NCBI GenBank assembly: GCA_026874595.1
Contig: CM049310.1
Location: 86,277,056-86,341,055, forward strand
Source: Sipunculus nudus
Lineage: Eukaryota; Annelida; Sipuncula; Golfingiida; Sipunculidae
Direction: 5' to 3'
Length of the DNA stretch: 64,000 nt
This document shows positions 25,926 to 39,094 of the stretch, one piece after another. The translations under genes and the position numbers were made by a program. The notes under the pieces were generated by a model. It made no database searches, was not told the DNA's origin, and saw nothing but the letters and a program-made list of their open reading frames with translations. Numbering within the stretch: the stretch's first letter is position 1; each line of letters starts with the position of its first letter.

Positions 25926-27620
25926 TTTATATATCAATAAAGTTAATATGTAATAGTAATATATATATATATCTAAGTATATATATATATATATATATAT
26001 ATGTAAATAGAGAGAAAGAAAGAAAAACGGAGGGAGACAGAGAATGTCTGTGTATACATTATAATTCCGTTTATTTGGCGCAGTTCTGCATTCAAATATG
26101 CCGTGCAAAACATATATATGATTTCGCAATGTTTTGTCTACTTTAAATTACTACTATTCTTGATACCAAGAATAATCAAGTTTATTTAAGTATAATTATG
26201 ATCATTTTCTTTCACTAACCCTTCTAGATTGATACTCTCGATTCGCGGCCACCTTGGTCAGCAATTCATGTGGCCTTGGGGTTGGCGAAAAAAATGAGAT
26301 CATACTGTATATAATTGTTACTATATGTGTTTTTGTAAGTTTAAGCTTTAGTGTATCTTATGTCTTTACTGCTTTAGAAATGAAATTGTTACAGTACTCT
26401 AAGCCTGTCATTTCAGTATATAAGCAGTGTGATTGAACTGGTTTGAATGGTAATTTACCGTATTTTGGAGTGATTTTGTCGACTGTTTATTTGTAAAATC
26501 AGTACATATTTCAAATTTTCCTAGGCTATCAATTAGCATAATGTTGTCATGTTTTCAATTTACATGTATTGTTTTGTCTGTCGTATCTTCCTTATTAACA
26601 GAGACCGTATCGTTCTGATATCATTCTGGCATTATCAGCCAGTGGTTACGATATTCCTAGACAGTGTACTTTCTCTTTCTATAGGAGTCAATCGCCCCAA
26701 GGGTACATTAAAACGGTACTAATAGAAAGACTCTCCTTTTAAGCGAGGTGTCCATCCATCATTGGTGACCCAACCCAAGGCCAGGGTTTCACTGAATAAT
26801 GGGCCCATTAGTTGTAAACACTGGTATAACTGATTTACGTTTTGTCTAAAGAACCATATCGAAGTTTTAGATATATACACTTAGATTGGTAGTTTAAACA
26901 ATATGACAGACTACAGTGGATATTAATCAAAATGAAAGTGCTTAGTTTAATTATATTTAGTTGACTGTTGTATTCCATTTGCCTTTGGAGTAACATAAAT
27001 TTACAATGTATGTAAAACCTAGGAGCTTGATACAGATGTAACAATATCGATATACTCATAGTAATAAATTCAGTTTATTCTGAAAATGTAACATTTGTCA
27101 GTGCACTTGGAACTCAGCCAATAGAAAACTCCCCTGGAATTCCCTGGTGTCAGCCATGCCCATGTTCTACTCTAGTGATACATAGCAGCCAATCATAGAA
27201 CGCTCAACCAGTTTATACCAGTCCACCTGACATTGTGAGGCCATTAACTCAGCGACACAGCCATTTTCACGCCTGCACACCGATATACACACAAAGAGCT
27301 GCCTCTAACCGTTTTTTATATATTTGATTAGTTACTTCTATCATTTCCCTTACTCTATCAGCCACGGTGTTATAACTCGTCCTCTTGTCATCATGTTGGT
27401 TGATGCCAATTGTGGTAATGCAGTGTTATTGAACAGAATAAAAAATACTTTTAATGAGGTATCTAAATGGCAATTCATACTTCATTTGCAAAGGCATAAC
27501 ATAAAATCATAGCTATACTTGTATGGGAGAATTTTAGTTTCCCACGTCACTACATTCAAGCCACTCTAAATCAATCGCACACACACATGGGACCAAAGAC
27601 ATTTAGTTCTCTCGGCTGTT

Positions 27621-27624
<4 letters not shown>

Positions 27625-27689
<65 letters not shown>
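27625..27689. repeat. (TA)n microsatellite
   Basis: About 65 bp of TA repeat with one interruption (tacata). Confidence 0.95.
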
Positions 27690-30642
27690 CTAATCACGTG
27701 TAAATACCTCACCTGTCCCACGTTTTGAAACAACCCAATTATTTATACAGATCATAACAATACATATGAAGGCTTTAGTGTACCATTATATTGATCGTGA
27801 CTAGTCTAACAATACACTGCGAGACAACGTTAAATTAAAAATTAATTTAAAATCGAATACTCGGAAGGATTCATATCTAGGTAAAGGGCAGCGATCGAAT
27901 ATTGTGTGTCATACGTGTATATTAACGAATATTATTCCCTAAATTGATTATTTCCTCACGATAGGTACAATCGTTGAGTCCTGTGCTATGCAATTTAGGG
28001 GGTTACCCGTCGTGGATTTATTTATAGCTCAACAAGCAATAGCCGTTAAGTAGATTAAATAAGAGTTCAAACAGTCGATCACACGGGTAGAAAATACAGG
28101 TAAAAACATTGATCAAAGGTGTTGAATATATTTAACACAACAAACTGATACGAGTACAAATATACAACAATATACTATTCTACCTTAATTTTGCTGTAGA
28201 ATTGATTGTATTACTTTCAGTACTTTCACATCTAGTCAACCGCATGGGTGAATTCCATGTGCGCGCATAGATACCTTTGATGTCTCGTATGCTGTAACGA
28301 CTGAGGTTGCTATTCTGTATACCATATTTATGGTAGACAGATGAATAAAGATTATTTTTATAAAACCCCATTTATCATATATTTAAGCTGATAATCCATG
28401 TATGCCAAACATCTCGGGGACGCTAGTCACTTGTATATTGTTTCATCCAACTCGGGTTCATCGCGTTTCCAATGGTCGGGTGACCGTAACTCTGTACTTA
28501 GGAATCGTGATCGAGGTGTTGGGTGATGTTGCCATATTAGGGGGGGGGGGACTTCTTGCGCATGACATTTCACACTTGTGATATACCAACTGGTCGAGGG
28601 TATAATGTGAAATTAATATGGCAAGAATTATGTGACACTGATTGTAGCTATTTATTGTTTTCCTATGTCAATCTTAGCTACTTCATATCATACGAAACTG
28701 AAACAGCATGTGTGCATTTTTAAGTAACAATTAAATATTATTTTTTAAAAATTGTTTTGGTTGAACAGATTGAGGATGGTACATATTTCGCCGTACGCCA
28801 TCTTAACACAGCTGGCAAAGTAAAAATAATACGTCTATTAGGGTACAGTTAGCACAATGATGGTAACTCATGTATAAAGAAGCTCATTATTAAAACCTCA
28901 CTGTGCAAATCTGGCACATAAAGTATGTTCATGTGCAGGAAGTGCATAATAGCATATTTAGTATATAAAGACAGCGTGTGTACCATGCTGCGACTGATGA
29001 TTCAGGATTTTCGAGATTACATGAAAATGGCAGACAATGTAGCCACTGAATTTACACGAAAAAATCAACAACAATATGGTCTAGTTAAGAATGCTAAGAA
29101 ACATTAGTTAACATGTTTGTTAAGTTGTGATGCCGAACATATCAATATTTGAGACAGTATAATAAATAATTTGCACAATGCATTGAAAAGTTCCATAAAT
29201 ACTGCACGTTTCATGTATGGTCTGTTTATATTCTTCTAGAGCAAATTTACCATAAAGACCCCGAAATTTATTAGGAGAAGAATTCAGCCAGTGTAGATTT
29301 TTTTTTGGGGGGGGGGTGGTTTGTGCCCACATTGATTTCTAATTATTTCAAAAGTATATTTAAATTTCTCTCGGTATTTGGATGAATTAAATGTGTTGTG
29401 TGGGTGAAAGTTAGACAACCTGATAAACGAGATACCTAGGTCATGTGATCAAAGGAACTGTTCAATAGGTTTAATGCAGTGCACGTGCACGTCTCTGTCC
29501 ATACACCAAAAACAACCCCTGGGTATCCCCAGCAGGGCCCGTATCGGTAGCTGGAAATCACTCAGCCCTAACCCCCCCCCGCACACACACCAGAAAGCCA
29601 CTGATCCACGTGCTAGCTTGTAGCATGACATGGTCTCTGGCGGTTGAAACCTGGATCTATATAAGTAAATCCCTACCCCCCCTCAATATGTCAGACAAGG
29701 AAGAGCTCCAGTGCACGGTCCAAGCAGTGGGGGCCGTTGCTTACCTCCTGACAGGATTGCGATATAAATAAAATAAATAAGAATTCACTACATGACTGAC
29801 GAAGTACCTGCCACTAAGGAAGATATGACCCACGAAAGAAAACACCCACCTATAAAACTCAGGACAAAACATCACCTCCTCATCACCGACACAAACATAA
29901 TAACTCACTCAAGCTCCCGAAACATATTAGAGTAGATCTTGTATGTTTTTCTTTCAGCACACCCCCACTCTTTCCAGTTAGTAGTTAATATAAAATTACC
30001 TTTTACTAGTATTTCATATAAAAGTAAATGATCATAAATATTTCTTAAAAATACCTGTGATACTCAATATGAAAGTACACACTAGAAGGCCCCAACCGCA
30101 AGTCCAGTGCAGCCGCCCTCAAGTACCACCGACGGAGTTGAGAGAGGACACTAAGACGAGCGCATACCCATGTTTGCACATAATCACTTTTACTTTGTAT
30201 TTTTAGTTCTAGCAGCACCAAAGAAGCACGGCTGGTCTTGATTTTTCTACATACTTACTGCACACACTCACGCATCATAACACTTGTTTACCACATATAA
30301 AATATAAAATATGCAGGGAATAACAACGTATACTCTGGGGGATATGTAAAACGCAGTTACATATTTCGAGGACAGACTATCCCTTCAAGCACAAAAGTTG
30401 TACTCTCATCATCGCTCACAATATATAACACAATACAAATATATCACGCACACCTGCAAGAGGCACAAAGCACACAACAAATCTGCGTATCTCTACCATA
30501 ATAGTTTTAAGTAAAAGCCTCAAAACACTAAGATTGTTTACCTTTGCAGTTTCTTAAGTAAATAAAGTAATATTAAATTGGTAAACACAACAGGGCAAGG
30601 TGATGAAGAAAAAACTTGCTAACGTTGTCAAAATGGCATAAA

Positions 30643-30931
30643 CTACATGTATAAAATGGCATTTGTTTCGAAGCTCTTTCGTTTCATTGATCGGGTTCGG
30701 CTCTCAATTAGCATGGCTTGGTCTCCGCTGCTTGGAATGCATGCTGCTTCTGCCTTTGTGGTTGTGGGTGCTGTGACTTTCCTCAAGTCATCTGTGGTGG
30801 TAAAACGGTGGCGGTCACTCGGCTCCCGCTGGCTTGGCTTGGTTGGTATCGCGTCTATTAGCTCCACTAAATTTATAGTCTTAAGAGACAGCCGGGGGTT
30901 ATCCCAGATCACCTCAACCGTGTCTGTCTAA
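30643..30931. other. Unrecognised open frames on both strands
   Basis: A less AT-rich segment, open for about 90 codons on each strand. The - strand frame is rich in Thr, Pro, Arg and Lys (for example APTTTKAEAAC); the + strand frame is hydrophobic. I recognise no domain, splice sites do not settle a model, and a decayed mobile element is as likely as a gene. Confidence 0.2.
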
Positions 30932-32891
30932 TGACTTTAAAAACTAGATCCGAGTCCTACCAGTACGTTGAATGACACGAATGGTCAACAACTCTAATCG
31001 ATACACAGTCACGCTCGCCTATATTGCGTCCAAATTACAGATCTCAGTCGCAGCACAAACTGCACAAACAACAACCTAAACAGAAGCCCTGAAAAAGAAC
31101 CTCTTGGAACGACGTTGTGGGATTATGCATATAAAACTAGAGGTGGTGTGGTCAAAATTATATATAAATGTAAATTCAAATACACTCAGATCACAGCTAG
31201 AAAACTATATGTACTTGGTGTAGGATTAGTCTACGTGTTGGCGACGTTCACAATTTAGATAGACATGTTCTTTTATATCAAATATCATTAAGTTTAAACA
31301 GGCAGATTGTTTAATAGTAAACACACCAGATGGCAAAATACTCAGCATTAATAATAGTCAGGTAACCTATTCGGTTGATAAAACAACCAATGAGTAATGT
31401 TTCAGACACATTAAATGGTGTGGTACGAGGTATGCAAGCTGGCGTGATTTGTTTCTCCGTTAACATAGCGTGGTTATGACGTTTTCTACTCAAAAGTTAC
31501 ATTTTGATACCTGTGTGATATATGAATAACGGCGCAAAGCAAGTGTAAATCCACAATGAAGATTCCGTTAACTGAGGTACGTTTACACGATGAGTTTACT
31601 GCTATCCATCAAACACATTTAGTTTATGTTTAGCTTTATAATAATGAATTAGTTTTATGTGTATTTACTTGATATCTAGTAAACAAGTTAAATTACCAAC
31701 ACCGAGATGGACGCTCCAAATAAATATTTGTAGGCTTTCTTTCAGAAATAGTAAGAAATGATCCATTCTCACCTTGAAGGCTTTGGTAGTGCTTACGATC
31801 ACCGTAACTTTTTAACCTCGTTTAATATTTTTTATGGCGTGAAATAATGTCAGGGTTTCCCAGGCCCATAAAAATATCCTAGAAATATTTCTCTAAATTA
31901 GTACCTAAACGTTTCCCTTTAAAATTCTCAAGAATCCTCCAGAAAGATCATGTTCGCTTATAATACGATAGAATCCTCCAATCCGCATTTCTATTAACAT
32001 CGTCACTTTCCGTTAAAAAAAATCTAAATGGTCTGTACCGTCAAACGAATGTTCTCGCGCCGACCTCTTAGCGTTCTAGCCAGTTGCATTAAGTTACAGA
32101 TTATGGATAAATTATTATGGTAATTTTCATATAAATTTGATATGTTGGATATACTGGATGTAAGCGGTCTCTTTGGTAGGTCTAGATAAAATGCACCGAG
32201 AGAAAAAGGTATTGGCACAAGATGTTTTTATCCCCTTAACGACGTTAAGGTTTGTTTTACGCTTGTTTTACCTATCTAGATTAGATCAAATAGAATGATA
32301 AACATAACCTTCGTAGATGCTTGATTCAGTGGCCCCATAAATGTTTGAACTGTATAATGTATTCAATGGGAATCAGACATGAACGAGGGCAAGGGCCTTA
32401 CTAATGTTCAGTTGAAATAACATCAGGCCTAACATCCCCCACCCCCGTAAACCTGAACGCCTATGCAGTGAGGTAGTCTGCCAATTATATTATGAACCAT
32501 CTGTTTATTAAATCTGCCTCCCTGTTTCGTAATTGCATTTGTTGTCCATCTGCAATACGCTACCGGGCATAGTGTTGACTGTAAGATTATAAATAAATAC
32601 GTGTATTGCCTTCAGTCAGTTTAAATTAATCATGACCGATACATTGCAAACCATCGTTAAGGTACTGCTTTCACAGTCACAAGAATACCGTAATACTACG
32701 ACTACATATGAATGAAGTTCAAAAGGGACATTTTTATGACAGGTCGTCAAATTCGAACAAGAATTTAATAAAGTATGTCGGATCCACATTAACCTATGCT
32801 AAAGTCTAAGCTAAGCCACGTTTGTGACTGCAACAGTTTTGTTTAAAAAATACGGGGATAGTTGATAAGGCCTGCTGTTTCCAGATTTGAG

Positions 32892-32898
32892 TATATAA
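32892..32898 (+). promoter_or_regulatory. TATA box of gene D
   Basis: tatataa, about 365 bp upstream of the signal-like frame of gene D. Comparable elements precede genes B and C. Motif evidence only. Confidence 0.4.
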
Positions 32899-33057
32899 GA
32901 CGGATATTACGAAAAGGGTATATCATCGCTACAACTATTGTTCGGAAAGGAAAGTATTCGAAACGCATTTACTGTCTGAATGTCTGAGACGGATATTACG
33001 AAAAGGATATATTATCGCTCCAACTATTGTTCGGAAAGAATAGTATTCGAAACGCAT
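32899..33057 (+). repeat. Tandemly duplicated 70-bp leader or promoter segment of gene D
   Basis: Copies at 32899-32968 and 32988-33057, offset 89 bp, both starting gacggatattacgaaaagg and ending attcgaaacgcat. They differ at only a handful of positions. The first copy starts right behind the TATA box, so the duplication lies in the presumed transcription-start region. Confidence 0.8.
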
Positions 33058-33255
33058 CAAGTGTGTGTAAAATATAAATGAATTCTACCCTTCAGAATTC
33101 TAAAGAGTACTTTCAAAATACAGAACACAACGCGCTTGTGGATGGAATGATTATGTTTATGCATTCACAGATACCTGGTTACCCTTATCTGCCCATAAAC
33201 GTAGAATACGTATTGTGTTTACAGAATCATACCAAGCCGTCTGGACCACAACCCA

Positions 33256-34968
33256 GTGAAGGGGCTGTTATCCTGTTTGGTGTTGATTATAGCTTTCTTT
33301 AGGGAAGAGCTATCGACACATGTGGAACCTTTATTTAATCTGGCTCCATATGTCGTCAGTAAAATCCAAGGTACGTATCATGTAATATATGTGTAATATA
33401 TATATAAAATTTATATATATATATATATGATGAAGAAACCTGTGCGCTTCGAAAGCTTGTTTAAAAATAAATAATTCGATCAAAAAAGACTAACACGTCC
33501 TTATCATCTACAACAAAAGTATTAATAATAATATAACATAATCCAAATAAACGATATTATTTATATCCAGATCCCTATTTAGTTTTTGTGACCTATAACC
33601 TTCTGATCTTGTGAAATTTATGTAAGCTGTATATTGGCATTTTCAGAAATGCAGGACAGAGGCGTATGCATTAGAAATAGTCATAAAGAGCTAATACAGA
33701 AATATATACATACACTACCTCTGAAAAAAATAAAAGCATTGTTTTATGATGCCGAACCCAAATCTTGATATGACGTTTGATATGTTGTTATTTTCAGTAA
33801 CTGATTTCCGCGGGATGAACACTTCTCTCGATTGCAGTTCGGATGATAAACCTCATCTCTTTTGGATTATCTTGCCAAAGGATGCAACAATATATTTTAC
33901 GAAATGTTACCATGGAAACGCAACGGAAGGGGGTTATTACTTCTATACCTATGACTTTATCAGGGGCAGGGTAGACCGACGGACAGAACTGGGCGATCGT
34001 ACCAAACACGTCCTTTGGCATGAGGGACAGAAAACAATCTTCCAATTGAAAACATTCCAACCTCGAAGCTCTGACGCTGGTGATTACATTTGCATACTGC
34101 ACGCGGCAGGCACGCCTCAAGAAAGAATCGCGAGCCTCACTGTCGAACGTATGTAACTTATTTTCGCACAAGAACTTCGAATCATGAATTAATGAACATT
34201 TATATTAAACATTATCATATATTAAAATGTTACCACGTTTCTTTATCTCAGAAACTTTGACAGATGACAAATGTTATAAACTAAGCTTTAGTCGAATTTT
34301 TTATACCTTTCAAACAACCTAAATATCAGAAATATCGCAAACACTCTCGTATTTAAGTATACAGATAAATGCAAAAAAAAGTATAAAAGAAATTTATACA
34401 TGCTCAATAATATTTATCATTATTAGTTATAACACAATTATTCATTGAGTTACAACTCATTCCATCCGGTAACCTAAATTGTTTTGTAGGTGTGAAAATA
34501 TACGTATTGTACACGTTGGTGTCTATTAAGTCTTCATTCCTTGAGTCTCACTTGTATAATGGAACCACTCATGCAGGTCAGTTGCTGGTTCAGAGAATAA
34601 ATAAATATTCACCATTTAAGTCCTATATGATAACTTGTGAGCAGTAACAAGATTCTTGAATGTAAAAGTGAAAGTTTGGTATGTTTGTGAGACTTTTATA
34701 TAAGTCCTAAATGCTGAATGTAATATACTCTTGCTCATCAATATATATCATGTTACTCTTCTACTATTCACGTATTAATATACCTCTATAGTGTGTGGTT
34801 TATCGGACTCCAGGTTCAAATATGGACAATTCATCTTGCCGGATTGCTGTGAGTGTTCCTTCCGTGATCCTGTTGGTAGTGATTTCCTTTGTCCTCCAAA
34901 TTGTTCACTACTACAGTGAAAAAAAACGCGGGCATAGTTCGTCTGCAGAAAACATGAGGTATGTTTGA
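33256..34968 (+). CDS. Gene D: single-Ig type I membrane protein, start codon unclear
   Basis: Well-supported exons are 33798-34148 (Ig, 351 nt), 34490-34576 (stalk, 87 nt) and 34814-34968 (TM and tail), all joining in phase 1. The Ig domain has YFTKC as B strand and DAGDYIC as F strand, and ends AAGTPQERIASL, very like gene E. TM is about SVPSVILLVVISFVLQIVHY. The tail reads SEKKRGHSSSAENMRYV, then TGA at 34966-34968; alternatively a donor (ATGAG|gtatgt) sends it to an unseen last exon. The phase-1 exon ending at the donor 33370 encodes a typical signal-peptide core, KGLLSCLVLIIAFF, but the codon before it is GTG (33256-33258) and no ATG exists upstream in that frame. The ATG at 33320 ends in the wrong phase. 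Either the start was lost or it lies in an upstream exon. Confidence 0.62.
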
Positions 34969-35077
34969 CGATTCAGCAACGAATATAGCGAGATTGTTTT
35001 CTTTTCGATATAAGACAATTTTTAAAACCCGGCCGTAAAACCTTAATGGTTAATTTTGGGTTTTGAATTTATAATTA

Positions 35078-35116
<39 letters not shown>

Positions 35117-35168
35117 TAGGAGGAGGGGGTTCTTACTGGACTATCATTATCGCCCGCCATCTAAAACC

Positions 35169-35174
35169 AATAAA
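35169..35174 (+). promoter_or_regulatory. Candidate polyadenylation signal of gene D
   Basis: AATAAA about 200 bp after the stop codon of gene D, beyond a (TA)n(GA)n tract at 35081-35116. Confidence 0.4.
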
Positions 35175-37792
35175 GAATGTCCTCCACTGAATTTCGTACA
35201 ATATTACTCTGGTTACTATTAAATATATTTTGGTACCACATTATCTAATACTGGCAAAATCCCTTGCGATCATTTTTTTCTCACAAAAAAAGGCAAAATT
35301 TCTGCATGTCTCTTGAATGTCTGATATTATACAAACATGAAGCGCTTACATGATTATTGTCTTTACACAAAGTCTGTCCAATCGGTCATAATATGATGGC
35401 TACAAAACGTCCTTACACGACTTAAGCGAAATATAATAAAAACCGTAATTTACAAAAATAAATAACGGCGATATGGATTACAAAATAAATGATTAATATA
35501 TGATCCCGCCATAAAGACTACTGTATTGTATCGTAGACATAAAAAATAAACAAATATCATACTAACCATCCCCTATGAGACCACAAGAGAAAGTTTTAAT
35601 AAAGTAATACAATATTGTGAATTTTCAACATTAACTTAATAAATTAATTACCAAAACTGCACACGTCCGAGGAGGTTGTGTACTAACAGTGGCATTTTGT
35701 AATGATAGGGCAGACCCCGCAACAAACTCATGTGACACACATATATATATAGCCCATAAATCGCTTTCAGTCGATGTAAGATCTGGTCGACGTCCACAGG
35801 CTTATCTCTGTTAATTAGTCTTAGCCTACCGAGTACATAAATACAATAATCATGCCCCTTTACCGACTACGTTCCGGTATCTATCGTGGTAGATTTCGTC
35901 TTGTTAATAGTATTGAGACTGTCCTTGCTCTATATGTAAATCGAGCTCCCTGACTCTCACTATAAACACCTGTATAAATGAAAACTTTGATACTAGCTTC
36001 GATTCAAACAACATTAGACCATTATATAGTTTACACGTAAGTTCACGTCACATCATCAGGAACCAAAGCAATAACTCCCGAATGAGAGACAGGGTGAGGT
36101 TATACTTCCAGACGAAAAAAAAAAAGATTCACGTCATGTTCATCTGCTGATAATACACTCCTGGGGTAAAAGGCTGATTTTTCTGAATTGTCCGATGAAA
36201 AACTCACAAAGTTTGTGGATTCGTGCATGTGTTGCTTGCGTTGCATTGAGCAAGCAAAAGAAATAACTGTATGGAATTGAGTTCCAATGATTAATTAGTT
36301 CATGCCGGACAACTGAATAATTAATTAGCATGTATACACGGCGAGAGAGAGAGAGAGAGTATAATATTGCTAATTATGTTTGCCCCGATGAGTGGATGAG
36401 TGGAAGGTATTGACCTGTCGCTGCGGCTAGCGCGTGGGCATTAATCCTGATAGCACCTTATAGCCAGTTACCATGGCACGCTTTACTATTTGTGCCAAAG
36501 CTCCGCCCGCAAACGGGAATACACTTTGTTTTCAGATGTGAAGTCGTGCATTAAAACCAGTTTTAACATGCAATTGTATGAAAACAAAATTAATATGATT
36601 AAAATCCATCCGGTTTATTATAAGATACATATAAACGACAACAGGTTGTCATTCACAATAACCCTTTGTCAATGTCCATTGTTAAGCGGGAACACACACA
36701 TACGGTTTTTCGTCCTTTTCTCAAAATGGGATAGGTGTGAAATGCACGAGTCTTTAAACAATATTTCTCTTAAATGACAGGTGAGATTTCTAATTTAACA
36801 CCCATACATAAAATCAATTTTTTTCTAAAAGGGTTTTCTGTATCCAAATTGTTATTGATGATCAATACTTGTACATGGATACAGAACGTTCTTAAAACTC
36901 ATTTGCATAGAGCTGAGCTATTTGAAATGACCCCGTTTAAACATTCTGTGTATTTATGGATCGGAGGGGGGGGGGTGAGGCAGACCCCTGGCCTCCAGCA
37001 TCCAGGGAAGGCCGGGGGTCCGCCAGAACCCAACCCCCCCCCCCCCCGGTCCCCGTTGTAAGGGTTTCAGGTCAAGTTTTGCGACCTGAACCCCCTCTTT
37101 TAAGGACCTTGGGTCCTTGTTTTAGGTTTTCAAGGTCCGAAAGGGTTTGACTCTTCCTTTTCCTCAATCCCGGATCCGTCCTGTTTCATGGTATAATTCT
37201 TTATAAAAATATAAAGCTTTTAATCTAAATTACGATAAACAACAATTATTTCAGCGTCATGGCCTTTGTAGGAGGTATAATCTAATGATTGTCTGTACAA
37301 TTAGAGTATCAAACAGAATTACCATATAACTATGAAAGATGCTGTCATTTGTACTGTGTTTATATTGGTCGGGTTTAAGGATTAAATTAAAATATACTAG
37401 GTTTCAATATTTCGTGCTATTCTCAGACTTATTAAGTTCACCAGTATTTTATTTCTATTATGTATAGGATATGTGTAAAATCAAAGATAACTTAAAATCT
37501 ATAAAAGCTTCAGGTATATATTTTAGCAGTTTAATGATTAAACTTAAAAAGTTCGGAAAATGAAGTGACGGTGGCTTTACCTGACTTTTAAAATATAACT
37601 ACGCTAATATATTATATAGGCATCAGTGCGCGTGACCACAAGAACCCCCACCCCCCATCCCGACATGCAATGGCATATGCAATAATAAGCTGCAGAATCA
37701 TTTCGCATAACAACAGGGGCTGTGCAGCTCATATGAAATCTGTAGCTTTATATATTACGTTTAAGTTCAACAAATCCTGAAAATATTCAGAA
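35175..37792. other. Intergenic stretch between genes D and G (tail to tail)
   Basis: No supported coding exon. A GC-rich patch at 36957-37160 holds poly-G and poly-C runs and the palindrome-like pair tcaggtcaagttttgcgacctga, possibly a mobile-element remnant. The remainder is AT-rich. Confidence 0.4.
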
Positions 37793-39037
37793 TTAATTAT
37801 CAATGGCCCATCCACAGTGTTTATTACTTAGAAGCTGAGTATAGTCATGGGCCTGCATATTGCTTAGTTTCTCGTATGGTTCAGCCTGAAAGCTTAGTTC
37901 GGGGGAAGACATGCATCGGGGTAAATCGTTATCTCCAGACAATCGGGACCACTCGCCGAAGATTCCTTGGGCGGAGTGTATCTTTTTACTGGATTTATTG
38001 GAGTTTGATGTGGGAAGTAAGTTCCGGTTTGGGTAAGAATACGGTTCTTCATATCCCGCTGTGAGACGGTATTGCTGAATCATTTCATAACCTGTAAAAA
38101 ATGTAACGCAGTCACACATGGCCTGTCATTAACTATTAATGAAGTCAAACTCGTCGTCAAACACATCCATAATGATTAAGCCTATATGTACCTGAATGTA
38201 GTCAGTACATTGAATTAATCATTATAACCTTACCGTTTGGCATGCCTGAATTACTAAATTCAGTTCTTGGATTAAATATATTAACAGTTGTTGCCATCAA
38301 GAAGATATGTAACTCTTATTCCAGAATGCTCACAAGCAGAACGATTAAGTTAACCCACCAAGCTTTTTATTATCTACAAAACCATACCTTCAGGTGATGA
38401 ATTTCGGGCATCTATCGCTTCTCTATGCCGGAATCGGCGCTCTACAAATGAACAGAAAGTACAATTAGCTTAAAAGAAGAGTCATGTGTTAATAATATCT
38501 ATATTTTACAGAATGATCATAATTCATTTTATATGAAATTTGATTTCCTTTTTAAACTGCATGACTATAACAGTTCAGATAAAAAATCCCCGCGCTATTA
38601 TGAATATCTCAAATTTGAAGCATGTCAAATTGGCATGATTTATAATTTGCAAAAAAAAAGAGAATATATCATGTTCTACCCACCAGTAGTCTTCTGTTTC
38701 AAAAGGTAGATGATTAATATGATAAGAAGTATCAATAGCAGGCCAGCAGTGACCCAGTGGTAAGGGATAGTTTCCGACACTGTAAAAATTGTCAACACAA
38801 CCATTGATTAATGTATCATTTAGTATTATCAAAAATATTTTTATACTGGTGTTACCTTCGTGTTGAATCACAGATTTGTTGATGTTTTGCATAAGCCAGG
38901 TATTTATTTTATTTTACAACTTGCATATTTGCATCTGGATATGTGCAGTACTAAGACCACCAAGATACCCTTGGCAGACCACCCGTCCCCCTCAGAATCC
39001 TGCTTTTATATGTTTTACTCAGGGTTGGGTCCAAATT

Positions 39038-39094
<57 letters not shown>

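Larger units (their letters stand above)
24396..32880. other. Long gene-poor stretch between the two modules
   Basis: About 8.5 kb without a supported coding exon. Visible content: a less AT-rich segment at 24700-24980 with 'gggggtcgatccc', possibly a fossil short interspersed element; (TA)n tracts at about 25890-26000 and 27625-27689; two CCAAT-like boxes near 27118 and 27188 in a promoter-like patch; a poly-G run near 28542; and a segment at about 29560-29790 ending in 'aaataaaataaataag', which resembles a retroposon tail. At 30643-30931 open frames occur on both strands, with no domain I recognise. Confidence 0.4.

Noticed and set aside
33320-33370. ATG at 33320 as the start of gene D
   Set aside because: Its frame leaves the donor in phase 0, so joining the Ig exon at 33798 would read TAA at once.
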